DNA of 64,000 nt from Bos javanicus (GCF_032452875.1 NC_083890.1:44948483-45012482); one strand, 5' to 3'; counted from the first letter of the stretch, positions 22,391-33,652 are shown. The notes: generated by a model from the sequence alone, not told the origin. Numbers and translations are program-made.

Positions 22391-23939
22391 TACATAGCAT
22401 TTATTCTACAGTAGGGACTATAAGTAATTTAGAGATTTAACACGTACAGGAGGATGTACCTAGGTTATAGGCAAATGCTACACCATTTTATATAAGGGAC
22501 TTGAGCATGTTTGGATTTTGGATCTGCAGGAGGTCTTAAAATTAATCACCCAAGGATCTTGAGGGATGTCTATAATTCTAACTGGAAGAGGATGACAAAA
22601 GGATGAAGCTTGAAGCATCAGAAAGGATGAAAGAACAATGTCGAGAGCAGATATGTGGCCTAAACAATAGACTAACTCTTCTCATGAGTTTTAAAAATTA
22701 CTTGATGGGGAGAACAAAAACTGTAACACAATCTGATTTCTAAGAGTATGATATTAAAAGTGGGGAAAGTGAAGGGACTAAAATGGAAGTAAGAAATCCA
22801 AGAGGCAAACTGTAATGCCAGCAGGCTGTAATAAGTCACATGTGTGTATTGTCATACCCAGAGCAATCATTAAGAAAACGACACAAACAGATACACTCAA
22901 AAATACTATAATTAAACCAAGACAGACTCTTAAGAAGTGTTTAATGAACACACAGCAGGCATGAAAGGAGGAACAGTGGTAAAAAACAAACAAAAAACAG
23001 AGGAAACAAGTAACTAAGTGGAAAACTTAAGTCCTAATAAACTAAAACCTACCTTAACTGTAATTGCCTAAATATATCTATTGAAAGGCAGAGACTGGCA
23101 CAGTGCCTCACAACTCGTCTATGACACTTACATGAAACTTGCTTTAATGTCAACAAAATAGATAGGCTGGCAGTAAAAAGATTAAAAATATGTACCATGT
23201 AAGCATTAATTCAAAAAGAAAGAATAATATTAATATCAGATAAAGTAGGCTTTATCTGAGCACAGAAACTTGTTAGAGACAAAGTGATACATTACAAATG
23301 TTAAAAGGATTAATCACCAGGAAGGTAAGTGATTCTGAAGTTGTATATACCAAATAATAGAGTCTTATACACATAAAGGAAAAACTGAAAGGCTGGAAAG
23401 TAGAGATAGCCTAATTTATAATTATTGTTAGGCCCTTCAATACTGCTCTTCAACAAATGACATAATTATTAGATAAAAAATCAGCAAATCAGAGTGCAGT
23501 TTCTATATACAAATATACATGACTCAAACATGGTACTGTACAGGCTGCTAAAACAAGGTAGCCAGAGCTTAACCGCTAACCTTCTTGTGGTGAATTTCCC
23601 AGGAAAATAGGCATTCACATGAGTTTTAAAAGGTTGAAACTGGAATTACTGATTGGTCAATATTGAATACATTTCTTAACTTTGCTGATTAGTTCAACAT
23701 GTAGAAGTCTATCTGAAATATCTGAGTTCTTTCATGAGAAAACTCACACATTTCTGATTAACACAGTTTTGCAAAACATGAAATCTGACATGGCATTAAA
23801 AAAGTCGTTTGTAGGTACACAGCTTCTCTTTAATAACTTCATCAGACCTCACATAATCAAGTGATACACTAATTCAAGCAAGAGAAATACACTTGAAAAT
23901 TTTAGAACTTGGGTACAAAACAAAGTAATTCAAGAAATA

Positions 23940-24085
23940 GTGAAAACTCACTGGCCTGATTGTTAAGACACTTGTGTTCTGGTCATTGGTCCCCCCATTA
24001 ATAGCTGTGTGATTTGGGGCAAGTCCCTTAACCTCTCTGAGCTTTAATTTCTCATCTGACCTCAAACCGTTCTTTCCTGCTCTAA
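23940..24085 (+). repeat. MIR SINE, sense
   Basis: GCTGTGTGATTTGGGGCAAG, then CCCTTAACCTCTCTGAGC and CTCATCTGACCTC follow the MIR consensus. Confidence 0.75.
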
Positions 24086-24913
24086 ACCTTCAAGACAATG
24101 TGAGTCAATTTCATGCTTGTAAACAGGAAGAGTTCTTTGGCCTTGCAACTGAAAACGCACCATTAAAATTATCAAGAGAACTCAGCTCCTTTGAGTGGGT
24201 CCAAGAAGGTTAATACAGACACTGCATTCTACTGTGAAAGCAGAGCTGGATTAGAGAGTAAGGTAGATCTGGATCGGGTTTCCCAATGCAACAGCCAACA
24301 TGAAGGCTAGGAAAGTTCTCATAGATTGGAAAAGGGAAAAAAAAAAGGTTCTGATGCCTTTCAGAGTTGGCTTGGTTTGGTGACTGGAAACCCACACGTG
24401 GTTTCCCCAAACGGACTTCAGATGGGAACCTTTAATAAATGTTCTAGCTTTTAAAAAGCAGGGCAGTAACAATGACATCTAAGAGAAACAAGTGCTATTA
24501 GATGGGACATAAATAACCCAAAGGGTGAAACACTTCATTCTAACTCAGTCCTCAGCCGCTTGTACAGCAAATGGATGAGGGGCCCTAGGGATGCAAAGTC
24601 CACTGGAAGGAAGATGCTAATCTCCCTGAACTTGGCTTCAACTGGGCATGACACACATTTAATTATTTCCAGAAACATCTACTTTTTACTGGGGGAAAGA
24701 GCCATTAGACGACTGTGGGGGTGATATTGGTTCAGAGGCAGCAGGGCTTCTAGATAAATACAAACAGCTCTGGGTGATGAGAGCAGTAATGATCAGGAAA
24801 TCCAAGGGTAAGAGAAACTTCCCCTGCCCCAGGCAGATATTAAGAAAACCACAATACCAGAACTGATCCATGCAAACAAAGTTTATTAGCATCTAGAATT
24901 TACCTGCTATCTT
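24086..24913. other. Intergenic, no feature recognised
   Basis: Short open frames only, e.g. 24210-24478 minus, with no recognisable domain. Confidence 0.4.
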
Positions 24914-25146
24914 AAACAGTGCTGGCTTCCCAGGAGGCTCAGTGGTAAAGAATCCACCTACCAATGCAGGAGATGCAAGTTTGATCCCGAGCTGGGAAGA
25001 TCCCCCGGAGAAGGAAATGGCAACTCCAGTATTCTTGCCTGGGAAATCCCCTGGACAGAAGAGCCTGGTGGGCTACAGTCCACAAGGTCACAAAAGAGTC
25101 AGACACGACTTAGTGACTAAACATCAACAACAAATAAAAAGTGCTG
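24914..25146 (+). repeat. Bov-tA SINE, sense, 11 bp TSD
   Basis: GGCTTCCCAGGAGGCTCAG head, TTGATCCCGAGCTGGGAAG, and GGTGGGCTACAGTCCACAAG body. The flanks are AAACAGTGCTG (24914-24924) and AAAAAGTGCTG (25136-25146), one mismatch. Confidence 0.92.
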
Positions 25147-26094
25147 AGGACCCAGAGGTGTATCAGATACCCTGGGAGGCGCTCATAATCTGATTGGCTC
25201 CCCAGAATTGCAGCAGAAAGAGGTAGCCCCCACTCAGCTGGGAATTTAATAATGGGACTGTTCACTAAAGGGTGGATGAAGTGAAGAGAGTGTGCAAGGG
25301 CTGTGGAGGTATAGATCAACTTTGAAAGGAATGAGCCAAATTGAAATGGCTCTTTATAGGTTAACAGGGTAAGTGGAATACAGATAAGTTCCACCAACTT
25401 GTCTTGAAGCTTAAAGGGACTAAGATTTACCAGTTAGTTTGCTTAGCATCGTCAGCTGGAGGGGTCCCTCCCTTGCGCCAGAATGAAACCATAATCCTTC
25501 AACCTTTTCGCCATAACCTCAAGAATTTTGAGCTCCACGGCCCTTAATTCCCTCTCACCATTGTGCTACCTGCGGCCATCACTGTGAAGGGTCTTCCACT
25601 AACCCTTCCACTGTGGTTGGTGCTATGGCATGCCTGGAAGTGGGTGTGCATCTGCGAGGGCATGGGGCTTCCCTCCAGTCTCTTTAGAGGCAAGCCCCCT
25701 TCAACTACTCCTTTAGCCCAGTAGACATCCTGGCTTTAGGAAGCGAGACAATCACCACCTCTTACTTGAGGGAACTAACACCCCAATGGAAGCCAACGTC
25801 TGACCAGCTCAAGGTCACGCAGTAGATGCAAGCCCACATTTGAGCCCCTGCCCTTTTGCACTTCATCATTCTGTGGCTGGCCTAGGAGTGGGTTATCGTT
25901 TCTGTCAGACAAAACTGTTCCCTGTGTTGGTGGCCATAACAACTTTGTTCAGGGAGATGACATTAATTCTTACTTTCTCCTGCACAACCTCCAGAGTCTC
26001 CCCTGCTTTAGTCAATGCATTCATCCTTAACTCTGTCTTCTGTATATTTAGAATGACAGAATAAATTTGCAGGCTAATTTAGGCTCCATTAGTA
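25147..26094. other. Intergenic, no gene recognised
   Basis: A weak MIR-like stretch near 25780-25860 (CAGCTCAAGGTCACGCAGTA). Otherwise no recognised feature. Confidence 0.4.
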
Positions 26095-26285
26095 CGCTCT
26101 GCCTGCCTCTATTACAGTACTTATCACATCGTGCTATAATTTTTTGTTTACATATCTGTCTCTGCCATTTGACTGTGAGATCCTACAGGGATTAGCCTAT
26201 GTCTTGCTCATTGTAGTACTGTACCTCCTCCCCAGAAGCCAGCAGCTGAACATTTTGAGTATAGTAGGTATTTAATGAATGAAAC
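26095..26285 (+). repeat. L2 LINE 3' end
   Basis: CAGTACTTATCACATCGTGC, ACTGTGAGATCCTACAGGGA and GTAGGTATTTAATGAATGAA match the L2 3' sentence. Confidence 0.7.
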
Positions 26286-26300
26286 AGCTTTATAGTAAGG

Positions 26301-26454
26301 TTCAATAGACAAGGGGCTTCCCTTGTGGCTCAGCTGGTAAAGAATCCACCTGCAATGCGGGAGACCTGGGTTCGATCCCTGGATTGGGACGATCCCCTGG
26401 AGAAGGGAAAGGCTACCCACTCCAGTATTCTGGCCTGGAGAATTCATTAGACAA
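26301..26454 (+). repeat. Bov-tA SINE, sense, 3'-truncated but with TSD
   Basis: Head GGGGCTTCCCTTGTGGCTCA and B-box GGTTCGATCC are well kept. The element stops in the body after TGGCCTGGAGAA. The flanks are TTCAATAGACAA (26301-26312) and TTCATTAGACAA (26443-26454), one mismatch. So the short form (130 bp) was inserted as such. Confidence 0.9.
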
Positions 26455-26619
26455 ACACACCCACTATGCACATATTCATTTATTCAACAGATATTTACAA
26501 AGTTCTTATTGTGTGCTTAACACTATGCTAAGCTCTAGGAATCAAAACACACCACCTGTCTGTGTTTGAGAGATAATGGGACACACAAAAAGATAAATTC
26601 CTAATTGTTATAGACTGTG

Positions 26620-26940
26620 TTTCTCCAAAATTCATGAGTTGAAATCTTACCCCCAAAGTGATGGTATGGGGAGATGTCACCTTATGAAGGTGATTACGTC
26701 ATGAGGCTGGAGCACTGGTGAGGGGGCTGGAGTCACTACAAACGGTGCCCCAGAGAGCTGCTGGCCGCTTTCCACACGTGCAGCAATGTGACTGTCTGGA
26801 AAGCAAGCTCTCACCAGACAGGATCTACCGGCATCTTAGCCTTGGACTTCCCAGCCTCCAAAACTGAGATAAATAAGTTTCTGTTGTTGAAAAGCCACTC
26901 CATCTGTGGTATTTTTGTTACAGCACTAAGACACTAATCA
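26620..26940 (+). repeat. MaLR-like LTR, sense
   Basis: CAAAATTCATGAGTTGAAAT, GATTACGTCATGAGGCTGGA, TTGGACTTCCCAGCCTCC and AATAAGTTTCTGTTGTTG follow the MLT1/MST-type LTR including its polyadenylation end. Solitary. Confidence 0.72.
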
Positions 26941-28166
26941 TCATGCAATTTGCAGAGATGCACAGGGTATTAAGGGAGACTAGAAGTGGCTATTCAACAT
27001 GGCCTGGTTGAGGAGAGGTTCAGGTAAGGGTTCTAAGAGAAGGAAACTGCTGAGCTGTATTAGTAAATGGTTATGGGATACCAAGTCAAAGACATGTTAG
27101 GAGGAGGCCTCCAGGGAGAAGAAACAGGAAGGGTAAGGGTACAGGACGTGACATAGCCGGTGTAATTGGAAACTCTGCCAATTTGGATTGTAGGAGGAGC
27201 ATTAAGTATGAGACAAGAGTGCGGCAGGAAACAGCATCAAAGCTAGGTGAGAGGGGCCACTTCATCAAGTTATGGGACTTGGATATTATTCTATTAATGA
27301 TACCGACATAGTAAAGGGACCTGAGTTGAGGAGAGACAGAGATGTTATAAGGTTGGCATTTTAGGTTGAATCACTCCCTGACCGTGTGAAGAACACAGTT
27401 GGGGGATGAGGCGAGAATTAGGAAAACCAGGTAGAACAGAGTTACTGTAGTACTAGAAAGAGATGAAGACTTGCACTAGGGCAGCTGCAGAAGAAATGGT
27501 GAGAGGAGGACTGGCTCGGGCTGGATTGGGAGATGAACTTGGCACCGTGAGAGAGAGGAAACAAGGAGGACTCCCAGGAAGAGAATGGGTCCCTACTCAC
27601 AGAGAAGGGAGGGAACAGTCAGGTGTGGGGCAAGGTAGTGAGTTCATCTTATACATCTTGAGTTTGGGGCGCATCTAACTAATTGAGGGAATGTCCAACA
27701 TGTAGCTGAAGATATGCTTGAAGCTTGATGGGGATGGGGAGACGGTTGGGACCAGAAGTATGAAATTTTGACCACAAGCTAGAAAGCAGTGGTAGAGACC
27801 AAGATGATGGCAAAACCACTGCGGTAATACATAGTATGAGATGGACAAAGGGCTGGACCAGCTCCCTGGGAAACGCCAGGGAGACTGAGGCCTTTGTCTC
27901 CTCTCCTTTCCCAATATTTCTTCAAATCCTTACCCATCTGCAGACCTGTGCTTGAGATTTTGTATAAAGAGATAAAAGTCCCTCAATCCATGATGATGCT
28001 TACTAGGAATCCATCCTGGGGGATATAGCACAGGGAGTCACATGAGCACCAAGTTTTAAGATGTATCTGATCCTTTCCTGAGAGAATTTTCTGATGGAAG
28101 AAGTAGAGGAAGTGGAGAAATATTGCAAAGGGAGTCTGAGGGTGGACAGAGCACATATGGTTCCTT
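26941..28166. other. Intergenic, no feature recognised
   Basis: Purine-rich on the + strand over about 27000-27700. Short open frames only. Confidence 0.4.
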
Positions 28167-28168
28167 TG

Positions 28169-28388
28169 TGGTTAGGCATGATGGCTCAGATGGTAAAGAA
28201 TCCACCTGCCATGTGGGAGACCTGGGTTCGATACCTGGATTGGGAAGATTCTCCAAAGAAGGGAACGGCTACTCATTCCAGTATTCTGGCCTGGAGAATC
28301 CCCACGGACAGAGGAGCCTGGTGGGCTACCGTTCATGGGGTCGCAGACTTGGACACAACTGAGCGATTTTCACTTCACTCTGGTTAGG
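28169..28388 (+). repeat. Bov-tA SINE, sense, 8 bp TSD
   Basis: GGCTCAGATGGTAAAGAATC head, GTTCGATACCTGGATTGG, body GGTGGGCTACCGTTCATGG. TGGTTAGG flanks at 28169-28176 and 28381-28388. Confidence 0.9.
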
Positions 28389-28394
28389 GTTCAG

Positions 28395-28580
28395 ACTGCA
28401 ACTCAACCTGCCTCTTAGTTTCTGTTGAATGCATTCAGCTCGGGCTTCAATTTTCTCATCTGAAAATGAGGATTACACTAGAACGTGCTTCATAGCGGTG
28501 TTTAGAGTGCTGCACAAAGCACTTGGAACAATACCTCCCGCACGATAAGTACTATATTAGGCAATATTGTTATATTCAGT
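28395..28580 (+). repeat. MIR SINE, sense
   Basis: CAATTTTCTCATCTGAAAAT, GAGTGCTGCACAAAGCACTT and ATAAGTACTATAT fit the MIR 3' half. Confidence 0.65.
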
Positions 28581-29892
28581 GTTAACTTGGGCTGTGGACC
28601 TGTGTATGGGATTTTATATTTCTCATTTCCCAGACTGCCCTTTCCTTTGAGAATGGTTCCAATGCAGACCTTATACTGTTGGCTCAGGCTTGCTCTTCCC
28701 TCGTGTTTAGCACCTGATGTCTAGGATCCAGTGATTCCTAGGAGGTAGTTTGCTTGTGTTTTGCACTCCAGGTACAGCCTGCTGTTCTTTCCCCTAGTTC
28801 CTGCGAGCTCTGATTAAATCACCAAGCACCGCCCACTCCAGACTTACTAACTGCACCAGGAGCACTTCCCTCAGGGACCTGCTCAGAACCCTGCGAGCCA
28901 GTTGCCCGGGGAAACAAGCTGGTGATGTCACAAGGTAGACACTTCCAGACCTCTCTGAGGCCCCCTCTGTAGGGCCTGTGGCAGGGCCCAGTTCTGAAAA
29001 CTTTGCCCAGCCTGAGCATATTCTTGTCCACTCCAAGGCAATGCAGAGACCCTCATTCCCTTCCAGCGGTGTCCGAACTCAGGTATGTTGGGGTCATGGC
29101 CACACGTCTCTTCCTGGTTCTCTGGCTACAGACCTCTTGCCGTACTTCTTCCCTCCCAGGGAATAGAAATGCCTATGCAAATGGAGTGTGTGGGACAGCT
29201 CTCAGTAACTCTTGGTTCTCTAGCATACAGATAAAAATCCGGGGGGGTGGGGGGAGGCAGCTAAAACCCTGGGGCTGATCGATAGAGGATCAAAGGTTAT
29301 TTCAGATTTCAGAGGGCCTCAGAGACCTTCGGAGCAAGATTACAACACCCTTCCCATTTCTAGTTACTCCCGTCTGTGTGCTAAACGTACCCACAATCTC
29401 TTCCACCAATCTCTTCCACCAGGTTTGTCAACCTCATTCTCATTCTCTCAGGATATATTATGGCAACTTCCTCACGCTTCCCTTTGCCCAAAGGACAGGG
29501 TAGAAAAGAGAATATCTGGCTGTGAGGATATTTCACTAGACTTGACTTACCGATGAGGTCATTTAATCATGCCCCACCCTAGCCAAATAGTGCAAAGGGC
29601 ACTTCTTGCATTGCTCCCTGCCCTCTTCAAAGCCTAAATACTGAAATGCACGAGCAAAGCTGCACATTCCCTGCTATTTTCTAAATGAAGGCATCTGAGA
29701 CTCAGCCATAATCCTCTCCCCCACGTTTATCAGGAACAGGAGCCTATGAGGGAAGCAAAACCCAGCTGCGTTGGAGTTGTCAGTCCCAGAGGGGTGTGTT
29801 TTACGGTGCTCGTCTCTGGCCTGCCCTAGGGCTTCTGCTGTTACAAGGACTCTGGAAGGAAGCTGCTCACTGCTCTCTGCTTAGACCTAGCC
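28581..29892 (+). promoter_or_regulatory. ADTRP 5' flank (untranslated leader and promoter expected here, not resolved)
   Basis: About 1.3 kb of mostly single-copy sequence before the ADTRP start codon. 28790-29090 is moderately GC-rich, and a G-rich run lies at 29241-29257 with another short G run at 29271-29274. I see no clear TATA box in the last 250 bases. A donor-like AG|GTATG follows 29081, so a non-coding upstream exon is possible, but I have no direct support. Any placement of the transcription start needs RNA data. Confidence 0.35.
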
Positions 29893-30045
29893 ATGACGAG
29901 GACATCTACGTGTGTATATCACTTGTTTGTCTTGAGCTGGTATATCTTCCTCAACTTTTATATCTCACGAGAAGGAGAGGATCTGCGGAAATCCCAAATC
30001 TTTCTAACTGGGGGACAATGGAAGTACCTAACATTCCTTAATCTG
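29893..30045 (+). CDS. ADTRP: ADTRP coding exon 1 (residues 1-51)
   Basis: The frame starts MTRTSTCVYH and ends WKYLTFLNL, then a consensus donor (CTG|GTAAGT). The human protein begins MTKTSTCIYH and has the same length to this junction. The ATG has G at -3, a usable Kozak context. Residues about 7-24 are hydrophobic and aromatic and form the first membrane segment. The second begins near residue 43. Thr47, the nucleophile reported for human ADTRP, is present in WKYLTF, five codons before the splice site. The frame would read on into intron 1, but homology stops exactly at the GT. Confidence 0.93.
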
Positions 30046-30289
30046 GTAAGTACGCATCAGGAAGCAAGCTATTTGTCTCTAATATCAGTGCCTTAAACGT
30101 TAACACCCTTTGGTTTTATCCAGTACAAAATTCCATGATCTTTCTTCTTCATAGTTTGTGAGTTTGGGCATTCTCTTTTACTTGGCAATTTGCTCTGAGA
30201 AACCCACTTTGGGAGTTATCCATAGCTACCTCCTGTGCTGACTAATTGTGAAACACTTTTTAAAATTCTCTTTTAAAGAAACTTATCTC

Positions 30290-30420
30290 TTTTTTTAAAA
30301 ATTATTAAAAATTGTTATTTTTAAAAATGTTTAACTGGAAGATAATTGCTTTACAATGTTGTGTTGGGTTCTGCCATACAACAGTTGGAATCAGATATTA
30401 GTCAGTTCGTCCCGCCCACT
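30290..30420 (-). repeat. Ruminant L1 3' end, antisense (ADTRP intron 1)
   Basis: AACTGGAAGATAATTGCTTT, then ACAATGTTGTGTTGGGTTC and TGCCATACAACAGTTGGAAT are the reversed L1 3' end, diverged. Confidence 0.65.
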
Positions 30421-31384
30421 CCTTCCCCTGCTGTGTCCACAACTCCTTGCCCCCATTGGATGTTTATTTCTCCTCTGCTCAAGCCCCCTCATGAATATGC
30501 ATGTTCCCTTAGCTTGAAACCTCCCCAGTTTTGCTATTTGGGGAGACACTACTTGAGGAGAGATCCCCAGTGTTCTCCTTACCTGCTACAGGTAATAAAT
30601 CCTTCCTACTCAGGAAAAAAAAAAAAAGAATCTTACCCTGAAGTGCTTCTCAGATGAGCCTAAACGAGGAACTAAAGTCATAGTCTCATGGTTTCCTTAT
30701 GACATTGACAACATATGCAGAAGAGATTTTGAACTTTGCTTGGGGAAGTCTGTGAGGGAAGGCAGAGTGGCGTATGTTGCGTAGGAAGTGCAATTTCCAG
30801 TGGAGGAATAATGCCATTTTACAGCACACCCAGACTAACAGATTTATCTAAGAAAAGCAAATACATTTTGCCACATTCAGATCCCACTTCAATTTTTTTA
30901 TAGGCTCAGGCTCTATCTTAAAGGACAAATCACCCAACCAAATGGCAAATGCACATTTTCAACCATCCACAAACCAATCATATCGCTTGCTCCTTTCTTC
31001 TCTTCCTAGCCCAGCTGACCACAATGGGATGAATGAAATGATGAAGTATAAGTGAACGGGAGAAAAATAGATTTCTAAAAAACATTTGGGGAATATGTAA
31101 CATTATTTTTGGAGTTAAAAGCTAAGAATGCTGTATCCTTTGGAGATGCTAATTTAAGCTTTGGAATTTTTAACCTAAATGTAGGGTGCAACATAAGTAT
31201 CTGATTCCAATTTTTTGGCATCATGATCCAGGCATACGTAATGCATGGTAAGAAAAAAAAAATGACTCTCTGTAATGCTAAGGAGAGGAAATTCAGAAAG
31301 CTCAGTTCACAGAGGCCTGGAATTTCAGCTTCCTCCTCACTGGTAATCTGACTTTGGTACCTGAAGTTTGAGATTTGAGGTCTG
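30421..31384. other. ADTRP intron 1, no feature recognised
   Basis: An A13 run at about 30614 follows sequence that may be a repeat tail. The rest looks single-copy. Confidence 0.4.
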
Positions 31385-31592
31385 TGTACATGCTAAGTCG
31401 ATTCAGTCATGTCCAACTCTGCAAACCTATGGACTGTAGCCCACCAGGCTCCTCTATTCATGGGGTTCTCCAGGCAAGAACACTGAATGGGTTGCCATGC
31501 CCCCGTCCAGGGGCTCTTCCTGACCCAGGGATCAAACCCTTATCTACTGCGTTGCAGGCGGGTTCTTTACCACTAGTGCCGCCTGGGAAGCC
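31385..31592 (-). repeat. Bov-tA SINE, antisense
   Basis: ATGGACTGTAGCCCACCAGG, CCCAGGGATCAAACCC and TTCTTTACCACTAGTGCCG. A short imperfect flank pair (CTGTGTACA / CTGAGTACA) may be the TSD. Confidence 0.87.
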
Positions 31593-31847
31593 TGAGTACA
31601 GCTCTGCCATGCTTGAAAAACATCAAAGTGACTGCCTGTTTCAATCGTAGAATTTTATGAAAACAAGTAAGCAGAAAACAATAACAAAAAACGATTTTGT
31701 AGAATTAGAATAATACAGCAAAAGTCTCAGCTTTCTGTATCTATTTGCTTTATATTAAGAATGGTCAATGTAAAGGGAGCAGTGTCAGCCAGGACTCATG
31801 ATCTAATCAAATCTAAATTTTAGTATGGCTGTCCTATCTCACTCTCA

Positions 31848-32246
31848 GGTCAGTTCTGTCACTCAGTCGTGACCAACTCTTTGCAACCCCACGGACTGCA
31901 GCACTCCAGGCCTCCCATTCCATCACCAACTCCCGGAGCTTACTCAAACTCATGTCCATTGGGTCGGTGATGCCATCCAAACATCTCGCTCTCTGTCGTC
32001 CCCTTCTCCTCCTGCCTTCAATCTTTCCCAGCATCAGGGGCTTTTCAAATGAGTCAGTTCTTTGCATCAGGTGGCCAAAGTATTGGAATTTCATCTTCAA
32101 CATCAGTCCTTCCAATGAACATTCAAGACTGATTTCCTTTAGGATGGACTGACTGGATCTCCTTGCAGTCCAAGGGACTGCAACGCCAACAGTGTTCTCC
32201 AACACCACAGTTCAAAAGCATCAATTCTTCAGCACTCAGCTTTCAC
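31848..32246 (-). repeat. BovB LINE 3' end, antisense
   Basis: TCACTCAGTCGTGACCAACT through CATCAGGTGGCCAAAGTATT to TCAATTCTTCAGCACTCAGC, about 400 bases of reversed BovB 3' end. The peptide MQRTDSFEKPLMLGKIEGRR is readable on the minus strand. Confidence 0.9.
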
Positions 32247-32406
32247 ACTAAGCGTGGCTAACAGCGGATTCATCACCTATTCCCTCAAACCAGCTTAGTG
32301 ACTTCTAGCTCAGTTACATGTCCCAGAGCCATCACATTTCCAAGACCAGAGAAAGACAGTCATCTGTCAAAGACACATTTCCTAGTGCTAATTCCCTGAG
32401 TAACAA

Positions 32407-32628
32407 AAGGAAGACTTTTCTGCATTCTTTAGCAGTATAGTCTCTTTGGACATCTTTGGGCCCTTTGAAATGGGCTGAGAGGGGCTTACCTGTGGCTGTT
32501 TCCTTTTTTTTAGTTGTCATCTTGAAAATGTGACTTAATGAAGCATTTTCCAACTGATAAAGATGGGTTAAAAATATTTTTAGAGGATTAATTTAAGGTC
32601 AGATTTCAAATACGTGACTTCATGTATG
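32407..32628 (-). repeat. Copy A of a local ~210 bp direct duplication (intron 1)
   Basis: Similar to 33441-33652 at roughly 88-90% by eye, same orientation, about 1.03 kb apart. Shared landmarks: GACTTTTCTGCATTC, GAGAGGGGCTTACCTGT, GTGACTTAATGAAGCATTTT. On the minus strand both copies keep an ATG (here 32553) opening MENASLSH…KKETATG, and a donor-like ACAG|GTAAGC 64 nt later (GT at 32489-32488). I do not recognise a repeat family or protein. Confidence 0.8.
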
Positions 32629-32779
32629 AGCCACATATGAGTAATGAACCACCAAGTCCTGTTTCCCCTCTTGCTAGGCTCTCCCCTTCTCCCCTAGTCG
32701 TATCGCCCCTCTCATTGTAGGCACTTATTAATTGGTACCTAGATGACCAGATCATCTCTTCACTGTCCTCTCACTATCA

Positions 32780-33260
32780 GTCCAACCATCCATCACTCAG
32801 ATTTCAGATTAATCTTCCCGACAAATGGTTTTGGTTTTATTTTGTTTCAAACATCGTGAGCCTGATTGGGAAGTGTGGTCAGCTATTCAAGAAACTAGAG
32901 TGGCTCCCTCCTACCTCACAGGATCAATCGAAAGTCCTGATCTAGGAGCTCACTGCCTACTTCGCTCTCTTTCTGGCGCTCCCCTCCCCAGTAAGGCTGG
33001 TCCGTTCTCCGGGAAGCCCTGTGTCTTCTCCAGTGTTGGTCCCCAGGCTTCTGCGGTCACTGCTCTATCCACAGTCACACCCTCCTTGAACAAAAGGCCC
33101 CCCTGCTTCTCCACCACGTTGCTGCTTTCCCAGACCACATGAAATCTCAGATCTTCCTTAAAAATCTCTGCTGAGCCTCTTTGTTTTTTCCAGATTTGTT
33201 TTTCCCTTTCCCTGAGTTTTTCCAGCATCTATTAGTCTCTGCTTATTTATGTATTGTTTG
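32780..33260 (+). repeat. L2-like LINE fragment
   Basis: Sequence order resembles L2: AAACTAGAGTGGCTCCCTCC, TACCTCACAGGATC, GGAGCTCACTGCCTAC, ending in TTTCCCTTTCCCTGAG and CTTATTTATGTATTG. Diverged, so moderate confidence. Confidence 0.5.
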
Positions 33261-33440
33261 CACATCTCCACCCACATGTGATTCTTAACATTTCAATTTG
33301 TAAATAGCTCTAGAACAGTAGTTTGATCTCCAGTCTTCACCAGCCCTAACATTCTACGAGTCTCCATTGTATTATAGTGATGGGCACAGATTATCCCCAT
33401 AATAAAAATTTGGTGCCTTTGTATATTGACTGGACTTGAC

Positions 33441-33652
33441 CTCAGACTTTTCTGCATTCCTGAGCAGTACAGTCTCTTCGGACAGCTTCAGGCCCTTTAA
33501 ATGGGCAGAGAGGGGCTTACCTGTAGCTGTTTCCTTTTTGTTAGGTGTCGTCTTGAAAGTGTGACTTAATGAAGCATTTTCCAATTGATAAAGATGGGTT
33601 GAATATGTTTTAGAGGATAAATTTAAGGTCAGACTTCAAATATGTGACTTCA
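33441..33652 (-). repeat. Copy B of the local ~210 bp direct duplication (intron 1)
   Basis: See 32407-32628. Minus-strand ATG at 33584 opens MENASLSH…KKETATGK. The donor-like ACAG|GTAAGC is conserved (GT at 33520-33519). Outside the ~210 bases the flanks of the two copies do not align, so the borders are sharp. Confidence 0.8.

Larger units (their letters stand above)
21237..22572 (+). repeat. MER2 (Tigger-family) DNA transposon, split by later insertions, TA target
   Basis: Left piece: CAGTCAGCCCTCCCTATCT, then after a SINE CTGTGAGTTCCACATCTAC and CCAGAAAGTTCCAAAAAGCA. Right piece: CATAGCATTTATTCTACAGT, GGAGGATGTACCTAGGTTAT, ending CTTGAGGGATGTCTA. TA flanks both ends (21235-21236 and 22573-22574). 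The host L1 sentence continues across the junction. Confidence 0.82.
20090..23480 (+). repeat. Ancient L1/HAL1-type element, sense, heavily interrupted
   Basis: The left part (20090-21236) matches the region coding for old L1 ORF1, including the ORF1 3' landmark GTGGAGGCCAGAAGGAAG, AACTATTCTTTAGGAATGAA and CATTCTCAGATGAAGG. After about 1.3 kb of younger insertions, L1-like sequence resumes at about 22575. It includes an endonuclease-region sentence (ATTAATATCAGATAAAGTAG, GAGACAAAGTGATACATTAC). Reading frames are destroyed. It serves as host for the nested elements listed separately. Confidence 0.65.
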
